Positions 1 through 8,801 of a stretch of DNA of 64,000 bases are shown one piece after another. Position 1 is the first letter of the stretch, and every line of letters starts with the position of its first letter. The stretch covers positions 21,456 to 85,455 of the forward strand of contig JAPLEH010000067.1 of the NCBI GenBank assembly GCA_026391455.1, in the 5' to 3' direction. This DNA comes from Bacteroidota bacterium (lineage in GTDB: Bacteria > Bacteroidota > Bacteroidia > Chitinophagales > Chitinophagaceae). The notes below the pieces were generated by a model, which was not told the DNA's origin, did not search any database, and was given only the letters and a program-made list of their open reading frames with translations. The translations under genes and the position numbers were made by a program.

Positions 1-215
1 ACCGTAATCACCGTATTGATATTGATTACCACGGTATCATTCACAGAAGGAGTACCCACGGGACTCCAATTGCCCGCAACAAACCAGGTACCGGAAGAAC
101 CTCCAGCCCAGGTACGGGTGGTTGCATTCACAGATGTAAGAAAAAGAAACGTGATACAAAAGATCAATACCCTCTTTTTGGTTAACGACAGTATATCCGG
201 CACTTTTAACTTCAT
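1..215 (-). CDS. Secreted surface protein, N-terminal fragment (runs off the left edge)
   Basis: Reading leftward from the ATG at 213-215 gives an unbroken 71-codon frame. It starts MKLKVPDIL, has a basic stretch, a hydrophobic core (LIFCITFLFLTSV) and a likely signal-peptidase site after NA, then a mature part containing TWAGGSSGTW and NWSPVGTPSVNDTV. This W-G-x-W...NWSPxGxP pattern is typical of the start of large Bacteroidota adhesin-like proteins, and a similar module lies inside the neighbouring T9SS protein. The body and any C-terminal sorting domain are outside the window. A perfect TAnnTTTG box lies about 110 bp upstream. The product is inferred from the signal peptide and motif only. 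Confidence 0.7.
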   Translation of the reverse strand, partial: MKLKVPDILSLTKKRVLIFCITFLFLTSVNATTRTWAGGSSGTWFVAGNWSPVGTPSVNDTVVININTVIT

Positions 216-324
216 GACACGAAATTGAATGTAACAAGAATAAAGTAACTTTAATCGAAAGGGTAATGACTTATTAAGCATGGGGTAAAAGGCAATAAGA
301 CAGTCAGGCCATACTTTTGTGAAA

Positions 325-332
325 CAAAAATA
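325..332 (-). promoter_or_regulatory. Candidate -7 box for the left-edge gene
   Basis: The minus strand reads TATTTTTG, a perfect match to the Bacteroidota -7 consensus TAnnTTTG. I see no convincing -33 TTG at the usual distance. The rest of 333-501 shows nothing else I can name. Confidence 0.4.
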
Positions 333-501
333 GGGGGTTTATTGCAAGGGCGGCAGGCTGCTAATCCAAAGATTTCAACATAATTATTGATTTAACCAGT
401 TGCCCTATCATCGATTGCATTTTCCTGGGCGTGAAACTAATGACTGAAAAAGGATTAGATAAAGACGTAATTAAAATGTTTACTGATGGAGTTATACCCA
501 A

Positions 502-528
502 TAAAAAACTCCCGGCATTACCGGGAGT
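502..528 (-). terminator. Rho-independent terminator of the T9SS protein gene
   Basis: An 8-bp perfect stem, ACTCCCGG/CCGGGAGT, with a 5-nt loop is followed on the minus strand by a T run, 24 bp after the stop codon of the gene ending at 553. Confidence 0.85.
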
Positions 529-552
529 CGTATTAATGTATGCAATTTAAAA

Positions 553-3546
553 TTATTGTTTTATCAGGGCTGTAACCATGGTTTGCCCTCCTCCCCTGAT
601 ATATAAATAATACACCCCGGATGTGAGTGTACTCATATCAGTCTGAACTGTATTGGTTCCTGCGGAAAGCGACAGTGAGGAACGGCTAACTATCTTACCA
701 GACACACTAACCAGTTCTAATGTTGCAGAAGTGGCGCGGGCAGCAGCAAGGGTAATATTCACCTTGTCCCGTACCGGATTCGGATATACTGTTGTCAATA
801 AAATACCTTCCGAATCATTGATCACAGCCACAATGCGGCTAAAGGTGATTTTACCATCGGCATCAATCATTTTCAACCGGTAGTAAATGGCACGGTTGCC
901 ACCCATTGCATCGGTCGTATAATAAAAACGGCTGGTGGTACTTCCATTGATGGTTGCAGTATAGCTAAAGGAAGCACCATTATAGGATTTCTCCAATTCG
1001 AAACGGGCACCCGGTAAACAACATCCCGCGAGTTCCCAGGTAAGCCTTGCCGTAGATGCATTCATTTTTTGTACATCAAACTGAATGAGTTTCAATGGCA
1101 ACGGTCCGCTGATATTGGAAACCGCAAAAGGTGAAAACCTTGTCCAGTTGGTAATACTGGCGGTACGTGCAGTAGCGGGTCCACCAGCCACCTGCGATAC
1201 ACCCGCTGCTATCCAATCATTACCCCAGGGATTGCCATTGGCCACTTCATGCCATACCTGTACGTTTTCTGTATTATTATATAACGCACCTGTTTGTCCG
1301 GGTGAGGTTTCATTCCATTGAAAAATGATATCTGCTCCGGATGCGGGAGGATTCACCGACGGGGTAATATGCCATTCACGCAATACGGCTTTACTGGTAT
1401 TGCTGGCAAATGCCGGATCGTCCACGTTCAATACATCTTCCACACGTAGTGTCCAGTTAAGCCCGTCTGCATGCGTAATCGTAAGCGGATTATAGGTACT
1501 GTTGCCAATGGGTATTAAGTTAGTGCCTGTCAAATTCGTCTTGATCAGAGCCCCGGTACTATTGGTTATGATATAACCGTTACTGCCGCCTGCGATCAAT
1601 CCATCGGCAGAAAGATTAAAAGCTCCCAGCGTAATATAGCTGTTTGTTAATAAGGAAATGGCACCATTCACTGTCTTACTGGATGTCATGGTTACATTGG
1701 TGGAAGGACCAATATCCAGAATAACGGACGACATATTGATGTTTCCGCTGCCTCCAAGGCTGGCGGTGGCACCGCTGATTTTCCAATCGCCGGACCCGGC
1801 CACATCGGCTACCACACCGGAACCTATGATACCATTTCTGAATCGTTTAATTCCCAGACCACCCCACGATATACCCAGCCCATTACTTTCAAACGTTCCA
1901 TTTATGATGGTAGGGCTTCCTCCGCCTACGGAAAGTGTGCTCGTGGTATTGGAAACCCGGAAGATCGGATTCACACCATCGGCATTATTGGGAAAGAAAG
2001 TAACTCCACTTGCTGCAAAGGATAAATTGAGTGTATACTCAAGTATGGATTGGTGTTCATACACATAGTTATTAGCATTCACACCAGTTCCGTTACCCGT
2101 TAAACCAGTACCGGAGACTTGTAACAATCCGCCCGTGCGAACAATCAGTGTAGCCGACCCGGCAAACGTGGGACTTAAACTGCCGGTAGCTAAAATAAAC
2201 TTACCGCCGCTTTGAATATCTATATCATTACCGGATACATTATCCTGAATGGTAAACACACCGGAGGAATGGGTAAGCGTACCACCATTATTAATAATTA
2301 CCTGATCAGCAGAGGCGGCTCCCGCTACCGTTACGACATGTCCGTTACGGATGGTAATTGTATTGGCTGCGGAAGTAGGTGCCAGCGTAGCACTGATCCA
2401 GGTGGCATTGTCAGGTGAAGATTCCCAGGTAGAAGCAGTTCCCCAGTTGCCGGTAGCGACTGAACGGAAATAGTCGTTTGGTGATGTACTGCAGGCCCCT
2501 AATTGCACAATGGTAAACGCGGCGGATTCGGAGCCCGTTACTACGGGCGCACTGGATACCACACGGATTTTATAACCTGCACCACCGGCCGTAGCAGCCG
2601 GTATCGTAATATTGATGGTGCCGGAGGGGCCATTGCCTGATAAAGCCAGCGTGCCAATGGCAACCGGTGCAGCAAAAGAGCCGGCCGCATCAGATAATTG
2701 AGCGGTAAACACATTGGCTCCGGTAAATACATCGGTGGAAGTAAAATCCACAGTGCCGGAGGCCGTTGCTAAACAGTTGGCTAAACTAAAGGGGGGACCG
2801 GTTACTACTCCGGTTGTTATTGTATTGGCTGGTGGTGCTGAGGCATTTACTGAAACATCATCGATTGCCATTAAATGATCGTTTCCTGAATCATTCAAAT
2901 CTTCCCAGCGAAGCATAATCTCATCACCGGCAGCAATCGTCACGGTAATTGTAACTGAGATGTTTGCCACGCGATTGGCTGCCGCATTTCCATCAAGTGC
3001 CGTAGGCGCAGTTGCTCCCACAATGGGTGTGGTAAAAATAGAGGGGGCGGCTGTCCAGGTACCTGTCACAAGACTGGTTACGGTTGTACCTGTCTGATAA
3101 TATAATTCCAAAGTATGTGCAGCAGCGTTATTTTCTTTACGCCATTCTTCCCCGGTCCAGGTTACAGTGATAGAATTGATGGATGCTCCGGTATTGTTTT
3201 TCAATCGCCAACCAATATACCCTTTTTGAGAACCGGCAGTTCCGGTAAACCCATTCGAAGAAGCATAACCTAAAGCACGTTCTGTAGGCGGATTCGTACC
3301 TGTAACTCCAAAGGCATAAAGTCCGCCAGCAGTGGTCGTACCTGTATTTGCACCATAGGTACCAATGGTAGCCGTAGCATCAGTTCTCGCATACCATCCA
3401 TTCAGCGTAGTATTATCGGCCCAGGCACCATTGGTCAGCGTATTAAAATCCTGGGAATAGTTGGTAGCAACTGCGTTAATATTAAACTGTGCATTAGAAA
3501 ATGAATACACTAACAAGGCAAAGAAAAAAACAATGAATTTCCTCAT
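553..3546 (-). CDS. T9SS type A sorting domain-containing surface protein, 997 aa
   Basis: The protein has a signal peptide ending SFSNAQ near residue 20. It is followed by a region rich in G, T, N and S (about 25-240) that resembles the jelly-roll-like modules of Bacteroidota exoproteins, then a fibronectin-like stretch. Around residue 365 comes a SVATGNWGTASTW module leading into a long beta-helix-like region (TITIRNGHVVTV, IINNGGTLTHSSG). The last 200 residues hold LPLKLIQFDVQ and YYRLKMIDADGK, the usual pre-CTD module, then the sorting domain (VYPNPVRDKVNITL ... SGVYYLYIRGG). T9SS would move it across the outer membrane and anchor or release it. No catalytic motif is visible. It has its own terminator. 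Confidence 0.85.
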   Translation of the reverse strand: MRKFIVFFFALLVYSFSNAQFNINAVATNYSQDFNTLTNGAWADNTTLNGWYARTDATATIGTYGANTGTTTAGGLYAFGVTGTNPPTERALGYASSNGFTGTAGSQKGYIGWRLKNNTGASINSITVTWTGEEWRKENNAAAHTLELYYQTGTTVTSLVTGTWTAAPSIFTTPIVGATAPTALDGNAAANRVANISVTITVTIAAGDEIMLRWEDLNDSGNDHLMAIDDVSVNASAPPANTITTGVVTGPPFSLANCLATASGTVDFTSTDVFTGANVFTAQLSDAAGSFAAPVAIGTLALSGNGPSGTINITIPAATAGGAGYKIRVVSSAPVVTGSESAAFTIVQLGACSTSPNDYFRSVATGNWGTASTWESSPDNATWISATLAPTSAANTITIRNGHVVTVAGAASADQVIINNGGTLTHSSGVFTIQDNVSGNDIDIQSGGKFILATGSLSPTFAGSATLIVRTGGLLQVSGTGLTGNGTGVNANNYVYEHQSILEYTLNLSFAASGVTFFPNNADGVNPIFRVSNTTSTLSVGGGSPTIINGTFESNGLGISWGGLGIKRFRNGIIGSGVVADVAGSGDWKISGATASLGGSGNINMSSVILDIGPSTNVTMTSSKTVNGAISLLTNSYITLGAFNLSADGLIAGGSNGYIITNSTGALIKTNLTGTNLIPIGNSTYNPLTITHADGLNWTLRVEDVLNVDDPAFASNTSKAVLREWHITPSVNPPASGADIIFQWNETSPGQTGALYNNTENVQVWHEVANGNPWGNDWIAAGVSQVAGGPATARTASITNWTRFSPFAVSNISGPLPLKLIQFDVQKMNASTARLTWELAGCCLPGARFELEKSYNGASFSYTATINGSTTSRFYYTTDAMGGNRAIYYRLKMIDADGKITFSRIVAVINDSEGILLTTVYPNPVRDKVNITLAAARATSATLELVSVSGKIVSRSSLSLSAGTNTVQTDMSTLTSGVYYLYIRGGGQTMVTALIKQ

Positions 3547-3800
3547 AGCTCCTACTTATATTGAAATAAAGCAAATTGAATACGGACGCTGGATTTAGTG
3601 GAAATTCGAAAGGATTGGAACTGTAAAACTAACTAAAAAAACTAAGTAGTTATTTTAGGCAGGGACAATTTCAGTCATTTGTTAATAAAATAATACGGCA
3701 CTAATCGATTTTAGGAGTATACACCTAATCAAATCAGGCCAAAAATCCATTACGAGAAGGTGGAAAAAAAGGGATGAAAAATGTATCGGTATAGGAAATA

Positions 3801-4196
3801 TTAAGACTTTCCTTTATTCAATTTCATATCCGGAAATAAAGCGGCTACCAGCATGAATAGGGAACCAGCCAGCATCAGGTACAATCCTTCTTTTCGTACC
3901 GGACACTCTCCTCCCCTGCATACGGCTATCAGAAAAAAGTTTTTGATGGCCCAGGCCGAGTTCAACGCTACAACGAGCAGATTGGCCCGCTTTGCCCACA
4001 GACGGGGTGTAAAATGAAAAAGCAGGAAGGGGATTACCAATATCAGGTGCAGGTAACCGGGTTTACCATAGGCCGTACCGGTTGCATCCACCCCGCTGAT
4101 GGTAATATGGCGGCTCTCAATGACCACCCAGGGCAAAAAACAACCTGCTACCAGCATGGCTGCGGCCGCTAACCCTATCCATTTTACATTTCGCAT
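3801..4196 (-). CDS. Small polytopic membrane protein of unknown function, 131 aa
   Basis: I do not recognise the family. Four hydrophobic segments can be seen (about residues 7-26, 48-65, 72-92 and 104-121), joined by short basic loops. A Cys pair sits in CRGGEC between the third and fourth segments. The first segment contains VAGC, which resembles a lipobox, but a hydrophobic FLPWVV follows, so I read it as a transmembrane helix. It lies 50 bp before the VOC gene in genomic order, on the same strand and downstream in transcription, so the two may be cotranscribed. No terminator is evident after it. Confidence 0.6.
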   Translation of the reverse strand: MRNVKWIGLAAAAMLVAGCFLPWVVIESRHITISGVDATGTAYGKPGYLHLILVIPFLLFHFTPRLWAKRANLLVVALNSAWAIKNFFLIAVCRGGECPVRKEGLYLMLAGSLFMLVAALFPDMKLNKGKS

Positions 4197-4245
4197 AATT
4201 CCTCATTAAGAGGCCGCAAGTTAATTCATTTGATTGAAGCCCCGC

Positions 4246-5061
4246 TTAAAGACCGATACTGAAAATAAAAAAATGCTGCTGCTCCCAGGTAGTCAGCACC
4301 TGGTTGTATCGACCACCCGATTCCGAAAATGCGGTCAACCCCTTTTGTTTAAGTAAAGCTGTTTTTTCAGGAATATTTTTCCCAAAATAGGTAATGGCCG
4401 GATAGTTGAAATGATCCGTCTGGTGCAATCCGATGATCATTAAACCATCTGTCAGTATCGCATGCGGATATACCGAACTGGTATGATACTTTACCGTAAA
4501 ACCTAATTTCGTCCAATAAAGAATAGTTGAATCGAGATTGCTGACCGGATGACAAAATTCGCCAAACACTCCACAGAGCCGGTTTGGATACTTTTCATCA
4601 ACCGAAAAATCGGTGGGATTCATGGTGGCCATCGTTAGACCCCGGGGTTGTTTGAATCCCCCGAGATTGGTGGCCAGCATAATGTTGAACCTATCCGGTG
4701 TTTTGAAATAATAGCGCCAGATCGCATCACCCTCCCGGGGCTTTTGGGTAAATCGAATACCGGCTGCTTCCAGCTTTGCAGCAATGCTATCAGCAGCGTC
4801 GGAATAATAGGTGAGACCGATATAAGGCTGCGGATCTTTGCGCAACATGATCAGTAAACTGCCATCACTCAACTGCATCCAGGGAGAAGGGAAGGTATTG
4901 GTGCCCGTGATTTCAAAACCCAGTTTTTGATATACCGCTGCTGAAGAATCCAGATCGGTCGTGGTGATATACACACAGGCCACGTCACCTAATAATGATT
5001 GGCCCTTTGAAGAAAGAACCATACAGCTATATAACGCAACAGCTACGAATACCTTTTTCAT
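4246..5061 (-). CDS. Exported two-domain VOC (glyoxalase/bleomycin resistance-type) protein, 271 aa
   Basis: A signal peptide (MKKVFVAVALYSCMVLSSKG) is followed by two vicinal-oxygen-chelate modules. The first (about 27-115) contains VYITTTDLDSSAAVYQKLGF and ends near FTQKPREGD; the second (about 165-255) contains NLDSTILYWTKLGF. The D-x-x-x-S-xx-(F/Y)Y-x-x-LGF pattern marks each betaalphabetabetabeta module. VOC proteins cover lyases, dioxygenases and binding proteins, so the substrate cannot be named. The signal peptide puts it outside the cytoplasm, unusual for glyoxalase I-type enzymes. It may form a transcription unit with the membrane protein downstream. Confidence 0.75.
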   Translation of the reverse strand: MKKVFVAVALYSCMVLSSKGQSLLGDVACVYITTTDLDSSAAVYQKLGFEITGTNTFPSPWMQLSDGSLLIMLRKDPQPYIGLTYYSDAADSIAAKLEAAGIRFTQKPREGDAIWRYYFKTPDRFNIMLATNLGGFKQPRGLTMATMNPTDFSVDEKYPNRLCGVFGEFCHPVSNLDSTILYWTKLGFTVKYHTSSVYPHAILTDGLMIIGLHQTDHFNYPAITYFGKNIPEKTALLKQKGLTAFSESGGRYNQVLTTWEQQHFFIFSIGL

Positions 5062-5175
5062 TGTTCGCTTTATGATATACTAAAGCTAACTACTTTTCGC
5101 TGAATGTTATGAAACTTACACGCAACGGTCCCGCAGTCATTGAAATCAACTGATGTGAACTACGCATAAAATAAA

Positions 5176-5194
5176 GCCAGGCTACAAGCCTGGC
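5176..5194 (-). terminator. Terminator of the GNAT-ilvE unit
   Basis: A perfect 8-bp stem, GCCAGGCT/AGCCTGGC, with a 3-nt loop lies 6 bp past the ilvE stop. On the minus strand TTTATTTTA follows it. Confidence 0.85.
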
Positions 5195-5200
5195 CTTTTA

Positions 5201-6286
5201 CTAACCCACAATATAATTCCATCCGTATTTATCTTCTTCCCGGCCTGTACGGATCGCATGTAATTTTCGTTTAAGTGTTTCGTGCAGACTTTGCTTTCCA
5301 TAGGCAGGCAATGTATAATCGTTTCCATTGATGCCGATCATTTGTATCGGTGCCACCACCGCCGCCGTACCTGCACCAAATGCTTCTGTAATCGTTTTCT
5401 TTTCGAAAGCTTCTTCCAGTTCCTCCACAGATACAGGTCTTTCCGCAACTGCATATCCCATCTCTTCTGCCAATACCAATAAGGTATCACGGGTTACGCC
5501 ATCCAGTATTGAATCAGACAATGGTGGCGTAATGATCGTATCATTGATTACAAACATTACATTCATTGAACCAGACTCTTCAATAAAACGGTTTTCTTTT
5601 GCATCGGTCCACAACACCTGGTCATAGCCCATCTCTCTTGCCAGCCGGGTAGGGAATAAAGCACCACCATAATTACCACCGCATTTAGCTGCACCGGTAC
5701 CTCCTTTGGCAGCCCGTACATATTCTGTTTCTACTTTTACACGGAGTGGCCGGCTGAACAATTCATTTACCGGTCCGGTAAAAATGACAAAGCGATATTC
5801 GTCTGCGATTTTGATTCCGAATTTTGCTTCACTTGCATACATAAATGGACGCAGATATAATGCAGCATCGGATCCATCAGGAACCCAGGCCTGGTCCACT
5901 TCAATCAATTTTACCAATCCATCCACAAATATTTCCCGGGGTGGAATCGCCATACACATACGTTGCAGGGAACGGGCAAAGCGCTCGTAATGTCTTTCCA
6001 TGCGAAAAATATTGATCCGGCCATCCTGCATACGGAAGGCCTTCATTCCTTCAAATACCGTTTGCCCGTAATGCAGTGCGAGTGCAGCGGGGCTCAGCGA
6101 TAAATTAGAAAACGGTACCACCATCGGCTGATCCCATCCATTGTCCGCCATTGGTGCAGTAACCGAATAATCGCATACCAGCATATGATCGGAAACATAT
6201 TTTCCAAATTCCAGTTCGTCAAAATTCACTTCCTTGATTTTTGAGTGTGCTGCTTTACGTACAGCGATCTCCGTGAGTAGTTCCAT
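5201..6286 (-). CDS. ilvE: Branched-chain amino acid aminotransferase
   Basis: This fold-type IV PLP aminotransferase interconverts Leu, Ile and Val with their 2-oxo acids using glutamate/2-oxoglutarate. The 361-aa length fits the longer BCAT subgroup (BCAT1/2-like). Family features are LHYGQTVFEGMKAFR (about 72-86), the LYLRPFMYASE segment, Lys201 in GAAKCGGNY as the Schiff-base lysine, EESGSMNVMFV and the phosphate-binding SILDGVTRDTLL. The enzyme is cytoplasmic and complete. It lies 25 bp downstream of a GNAT gene on the same strand, and a strong terminator follows. The unit is divergent from a MocR-type regulator, a common arrangement for a regulated aminotransferase operon; that link is inference. 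Confidence 0.95.
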   Translation of the reverse strand: MELLTEIAVRKAAHSKIKEVNFDELEFGKYVSDHMLVCDYSVTAPMADNGWDQPMVVPFSNLSLSPAALALHYGQTVFEGMKAFRMQDGRINIFRMERHYERFARSLQRMCMAIPPREIFVDGLVKLIEVDQAWVPDGSDAALYLRPFMYASEAKFGIKIADEYRFVIFTGPVNELFSRPLRVKVETEYVRAAKGGTGAAKCGGNYGGALFPTRLAREMGYDQVLWTDAKENRFIEESGSMNVMFVINDTIITPPLSDSILDGVTRDTLLVLAEEMGYAVAERPVSVEELEEAFEKKTITEAFGAGTAAVVAPIQMIGINGNDYTLPAYGKQSLHETLKRKLHAIRTGREEDKYGWNYIVG

Positions 6287-6311
6287 ATACGTTGTTTTAT
6301 GGGTTTACTGT

Positions 6312-6710
6312 TTAGTTTGCACGGTAAAGTATAAATCCGTTTTTAACGGTTTCCATACCTGCTTTCGGATAATAGTCCATGGCTGTATCCACCGATAATA
6401 ATAATACCATCGATTGCTCTCCTGCGAGTTCTTTTGTTCGGGCAATCAGTGCCTTCCCAATACCAAACCGCTGAAATGACTTTGCCACTGCGAGGTCAGA
6501 CAGGTAACAACACCAGCAATAATCCGTAAGGCTGCGCGCAATGCCGATCAGTTGGCCATTGCTCCATGCACTCACGATCAGGTTTGACTGATCATACATC
6601 TGCTGTATCCGGAGAAAATCCGTAGTGGGCCTGCTCAATCCCGCATCATCATATAAGGCTGCCACTTCCACTGCCGGAGGACGATAATCGGATCTGTATG
6701 TTATCTCCAT
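6312..6710 (-). CDS. GNAT family N-acetyltransferase, 132 aa
   Basis: This is a compact single-domain GNAT fold. The acetyl-CoA-binding motif A is LAVAKSFQRFGIGKALIARTKE (Q/R-x-x-G-x-G/A form), preceded by the beta4 strand CYLSDLAV. The C-terminal part has VDTAMDYYPKAGMETVKNGFILY, the usual beta5-alpha4-beta6 end. The substrate cannot be predicted. It is the first gene of a probable two-gene unit with ilvE (25-bp gap) and diverges from the MocR gene across a 313-bp spacer. Confidence 0.85.
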   Translation of the reverse strand: MEITYRSDYRPPAVEVAALYDDAGLSRPTTDFLRIQQMYDQSNLIVSAWSNGQLIGIARSLTDYCWCCYLSDLAVAKSFQRFGIGKALIARTKELAGEQSMVLLLSVDTAMDYYPKAGMETVKNGFILYRAN

Positions 6711-6838
6711 TTGTTATTTATTTTATCAATGTAATTACATCACCTGTACATGATGTCTATACACGAGTTTCCCTCATGCCATGCTACCCATGCATTGAAA
6801 AAGAATATGCAAATATTTCACCGTTTTTATAAATAAAA

Positions 6839-6885
6839 CAGATTCAGTTTTAGTATTTTTGACTAGATCAGATTCCGAATTAGTA
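6839..6885 (+). promoter_or_regulatory. MocR promoter with 30-bp-spaced direct repeats (candidate operator)
   Basis: Two 17-bp direct repeats start at 6839 and 6869 and match at 14 of 17 positions (CAGATTC, A/C, G, two variable bases, then TTAGTA). A perfect -7 box TATTTTTG lies at 6854-6861, overlapping the end of the first copy and just before the second. MocR-type regulators bind spaced direct repeats, and 30 bp is about three helical turns. The operator role is inference. Confidence 0.5.
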
Positions 6886-6952
6886 ATTATTGAAGACCCG
6901 AACTATAATCAACTCAAATAAACACCATCCAAAACACTATCTCATCATTTAT

Positions 6953-7014
6953 CAAACATCGTACACCGTACACTGTACATCGCACATCGTACATCGTACA
7001 TCAAACACCGTACA
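6953..7014 (+). repeat. Simple word repeat around ACATCGTAC in the MocR leader
   Basis: About seven imperfect copies of a 7-9-bp word (CATCGTACA, CACCGTACA, CACTGTACA, CATCGCACA and similar) end a few bases before the start codon at 7024. The stretch would lie in the 5' leader if transcription starts at the -7 box at 6854. Confidence 0.75.
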
Positions 7015-7023
7015 TAATTAAAT

Positions 7024-8472
7024 ATGGCTAAACAAACAACAACCCACGAAGACCATCTTTATATGCAGGTGGCCGATGGCCTTGAAAAAATGATCAGCGA
7101 AGATGTACTGAAGATCGGCGACAAACTTCCTTCGGTACGTGTGCTGAGCGATGAGTATGGTATAAGTATGGGCACAGCTTTTCAGGCCTATTATCATCTC
7201 GAAGGAAAAGGACTGATCGAATCAAGACCCAAATCAGGATACTATGTCCGTTTCAATCAGCGGCGTTACCGGGATTTACCCGCTGTGGTTACACCCGAGC
7301 CTATATCTCATGAAGTAAGTGTAAAAGAAATGATCGCATCGATCTATTCTGATATTGCGAACAGCAACCCGAAAGTCATCAATTTCGCATTGGCGGTACC
7401 CGATATCTCCTTGCTGCCTGCTGCCAAGATCAACAAATCAGTGACCCAGGTATTGCGTCATTATAAAGATCATTGCCTGAGTTATGAACATACACAGGGC
7501 AATCCGGAGCTGCGCAAACAGATTGCCAAACTGGCTTTCAATTGGGGTGGTAAAATTCAGCCGGATGAAATCGTGGTAACATCCGGCTGTCTCGAAGCCA
7601 TGACCCTTTGTCTGCGGGCAGTAACGCAACCCGGAGATACCGTAGCGGTGGAGTCGCCAAATTATTTTGGTGTATTCCAGGCCATCGAAAGCATGGGGTT
7701 GAAAGTAGTGGAGTTAACGTCTTCACCCGTTACCGGACTGGATCTCGACAACCTTCAGCAGGCTTTGAAAAAATTCAATATCAAAGCTTGTGTGGTAATA
7801 CCCAATTTCAATAACCCACTGGGTGGATGTATGCCGGATGAGAACAAAGAAAAACTGGTACGCATATTATCGCGCCAAAATATTCCTCTCATTGAAGATG
7901 ATATCTATGGTGAATTGTATTTCGGAAAAAAAAGGCCGCGCACTTGTAAATATTATGATACCAGGGGACTGGTAATGCATTGTTCCTCACTGAGTAAATC
8001 GCTGGCCCCGGGCTATCGTATCGGTTGGGTCATTCCCGGGAAATTCATCGAACAGGTAAAACAATTCAAGCGCATCCACAACATCAGCTCCCCTACCCTC
8101 ACCCAGGCAGCCATCGCCCATTACCTGCAGCATGGCCGGTATGAATATCATCTCAAAACCATGCGGAGGAATCTTCACACCCAATTTCTGCGGTACCAGC
8201 AGGCTATCATTGCCTATTTTCCCGAAGACACCAAAGTATCCAGGCCGGCGGGGGGCTTTGTATTCTGGGTAGAGTTGAATAAAAAGATCAATACATTCAA
8301 ACTAAGAGTGGAGGCCATGAAACATCATATATCCATTGTACCGGGAAAGATTTTTTCCGGGAATAATAATTATAACAATTGTATGCGCATCAGCTTCGGA
8401 AAACCCTGGGATGATAATGCAGATTATGGGTTGCAGCTGCTGGGGAAGATGATTAAGAAAATGATAGGATAA
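7024..8472 (+). CDS. MocR-type transcription regulator (GntR HTH fused to PLP aminotransferase domain), 482 aa
   Basis: The N-terminal winged helix (about 10-78) includes GDKLPSVRVLSDEYGISMGTA and LEGKGLIESRPKSGYYV, typical of GntR regulators. From about residue 115 a fold-type I aminotransferase domain follows, with NFALAVPD, VTSGCLEAM, NFNNPLGG, the EDDIYGEL Asp/Tyr pair (292-295) and the PLP lysine at K325 in SSLSKSLAPGYRIGW. All PLP residues seem kept. MocR proteins sense PLP or amino-compound ligands and control adjacent genes. The divergent GNAT-ilvE unit is the natural target, and autoregulation through the direct repeats upstream is likely. An AT-rich hairpin follows the gene. A plain aminotransferase role is less likely because the HTH domain is intact. 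Confidence 0.9.
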   Translation: MAKQTTTHEDHLYMQVADGLEKMISEDVLKIGDKLPSVRVLSDEYGISMGTAFQAYYHLEGKGLIESRPKSGYYVRFNQRRYRDLPAVVTPEPISHEVSVKEMIASIYSDIANSNPKVINFALAVPDISLLPAAKINKSVTQVLRHYKDHCLSYEHTQGNPELRKQIAKLAFNWGGKIQPDEIVVTSGCLEAMTLCLRAVTQPGDTVAVESPNYFGVFQAIESMGLKVVELTSSPVTGLDLDNLQQALKKFNIKACVVIPNFNNPLGGCMPDENKEKLVRILSRQNIPLIEDDIYGELYFGKKRPRTCKYYDTRGLVMHCSSLSKSLAPGYRIGWVIPGKFIEQVKQFKRIHNISSPTLTQAAIAHYLQHGRYEYHLKTMRRNLHTQFLRYQQAIIAYFPEDTKVSRPAGGFVFWVELNKKINTFKLRVEAMKHHISIVPGKIFSGNNNYNNCMRISFGKPWDDNADYGLQLLGKMIKKMIG

Positions 8473-8475
8473 AAA

Positions 8476-8511
8476 TTAAAATCTCATTCTAATATTATGA
8501 TGAGATTTTAA
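8476..8511 (+). terminator. AT-rich hairpin after the MocR gene
   Basis: A perfect 12-bp inverted repeat (TTAAAATCTCAT and its complement) with a 12-nt loop starts 4 bp past the stop codon. It lacks a strong T run, so the terminator role is likely but unproven. From 8512 to 8801 I see no gene and no clear repeat. Confidence 0.55.
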
Positions 8512-8801
8512 TATAAGCCAGAAGCTAAATTCAATTTGTTGAGCGGTGATGTATGGCCCGGCGAGTGCAAATACGATGTTCTGTGTAGCAGAAGTAGTAT
8601 TTGGCATTTCTATGCAAAGCTGATGGCTGCTTTTATCAGGTGAATATCATAGTATCCTTCCGCTTTTGAATCACCCGGTTATTAAAAGTAAATCAACCAT
8701 AACTATTCTATACTTATCCGAAAACACTTTACATCAGTCTTACTTTACTTTTAACAGTCTTTTGCAACAGGTTTTTTTACCTTGCCGCCAAATCATTACC
8801 C

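Noticed and set aside
6953..7014. CRISPR-like or iteron origin repeat
   Set aside because: The words are 7-9 bp and imperfect with no spacers, and no replication gene is nearby.
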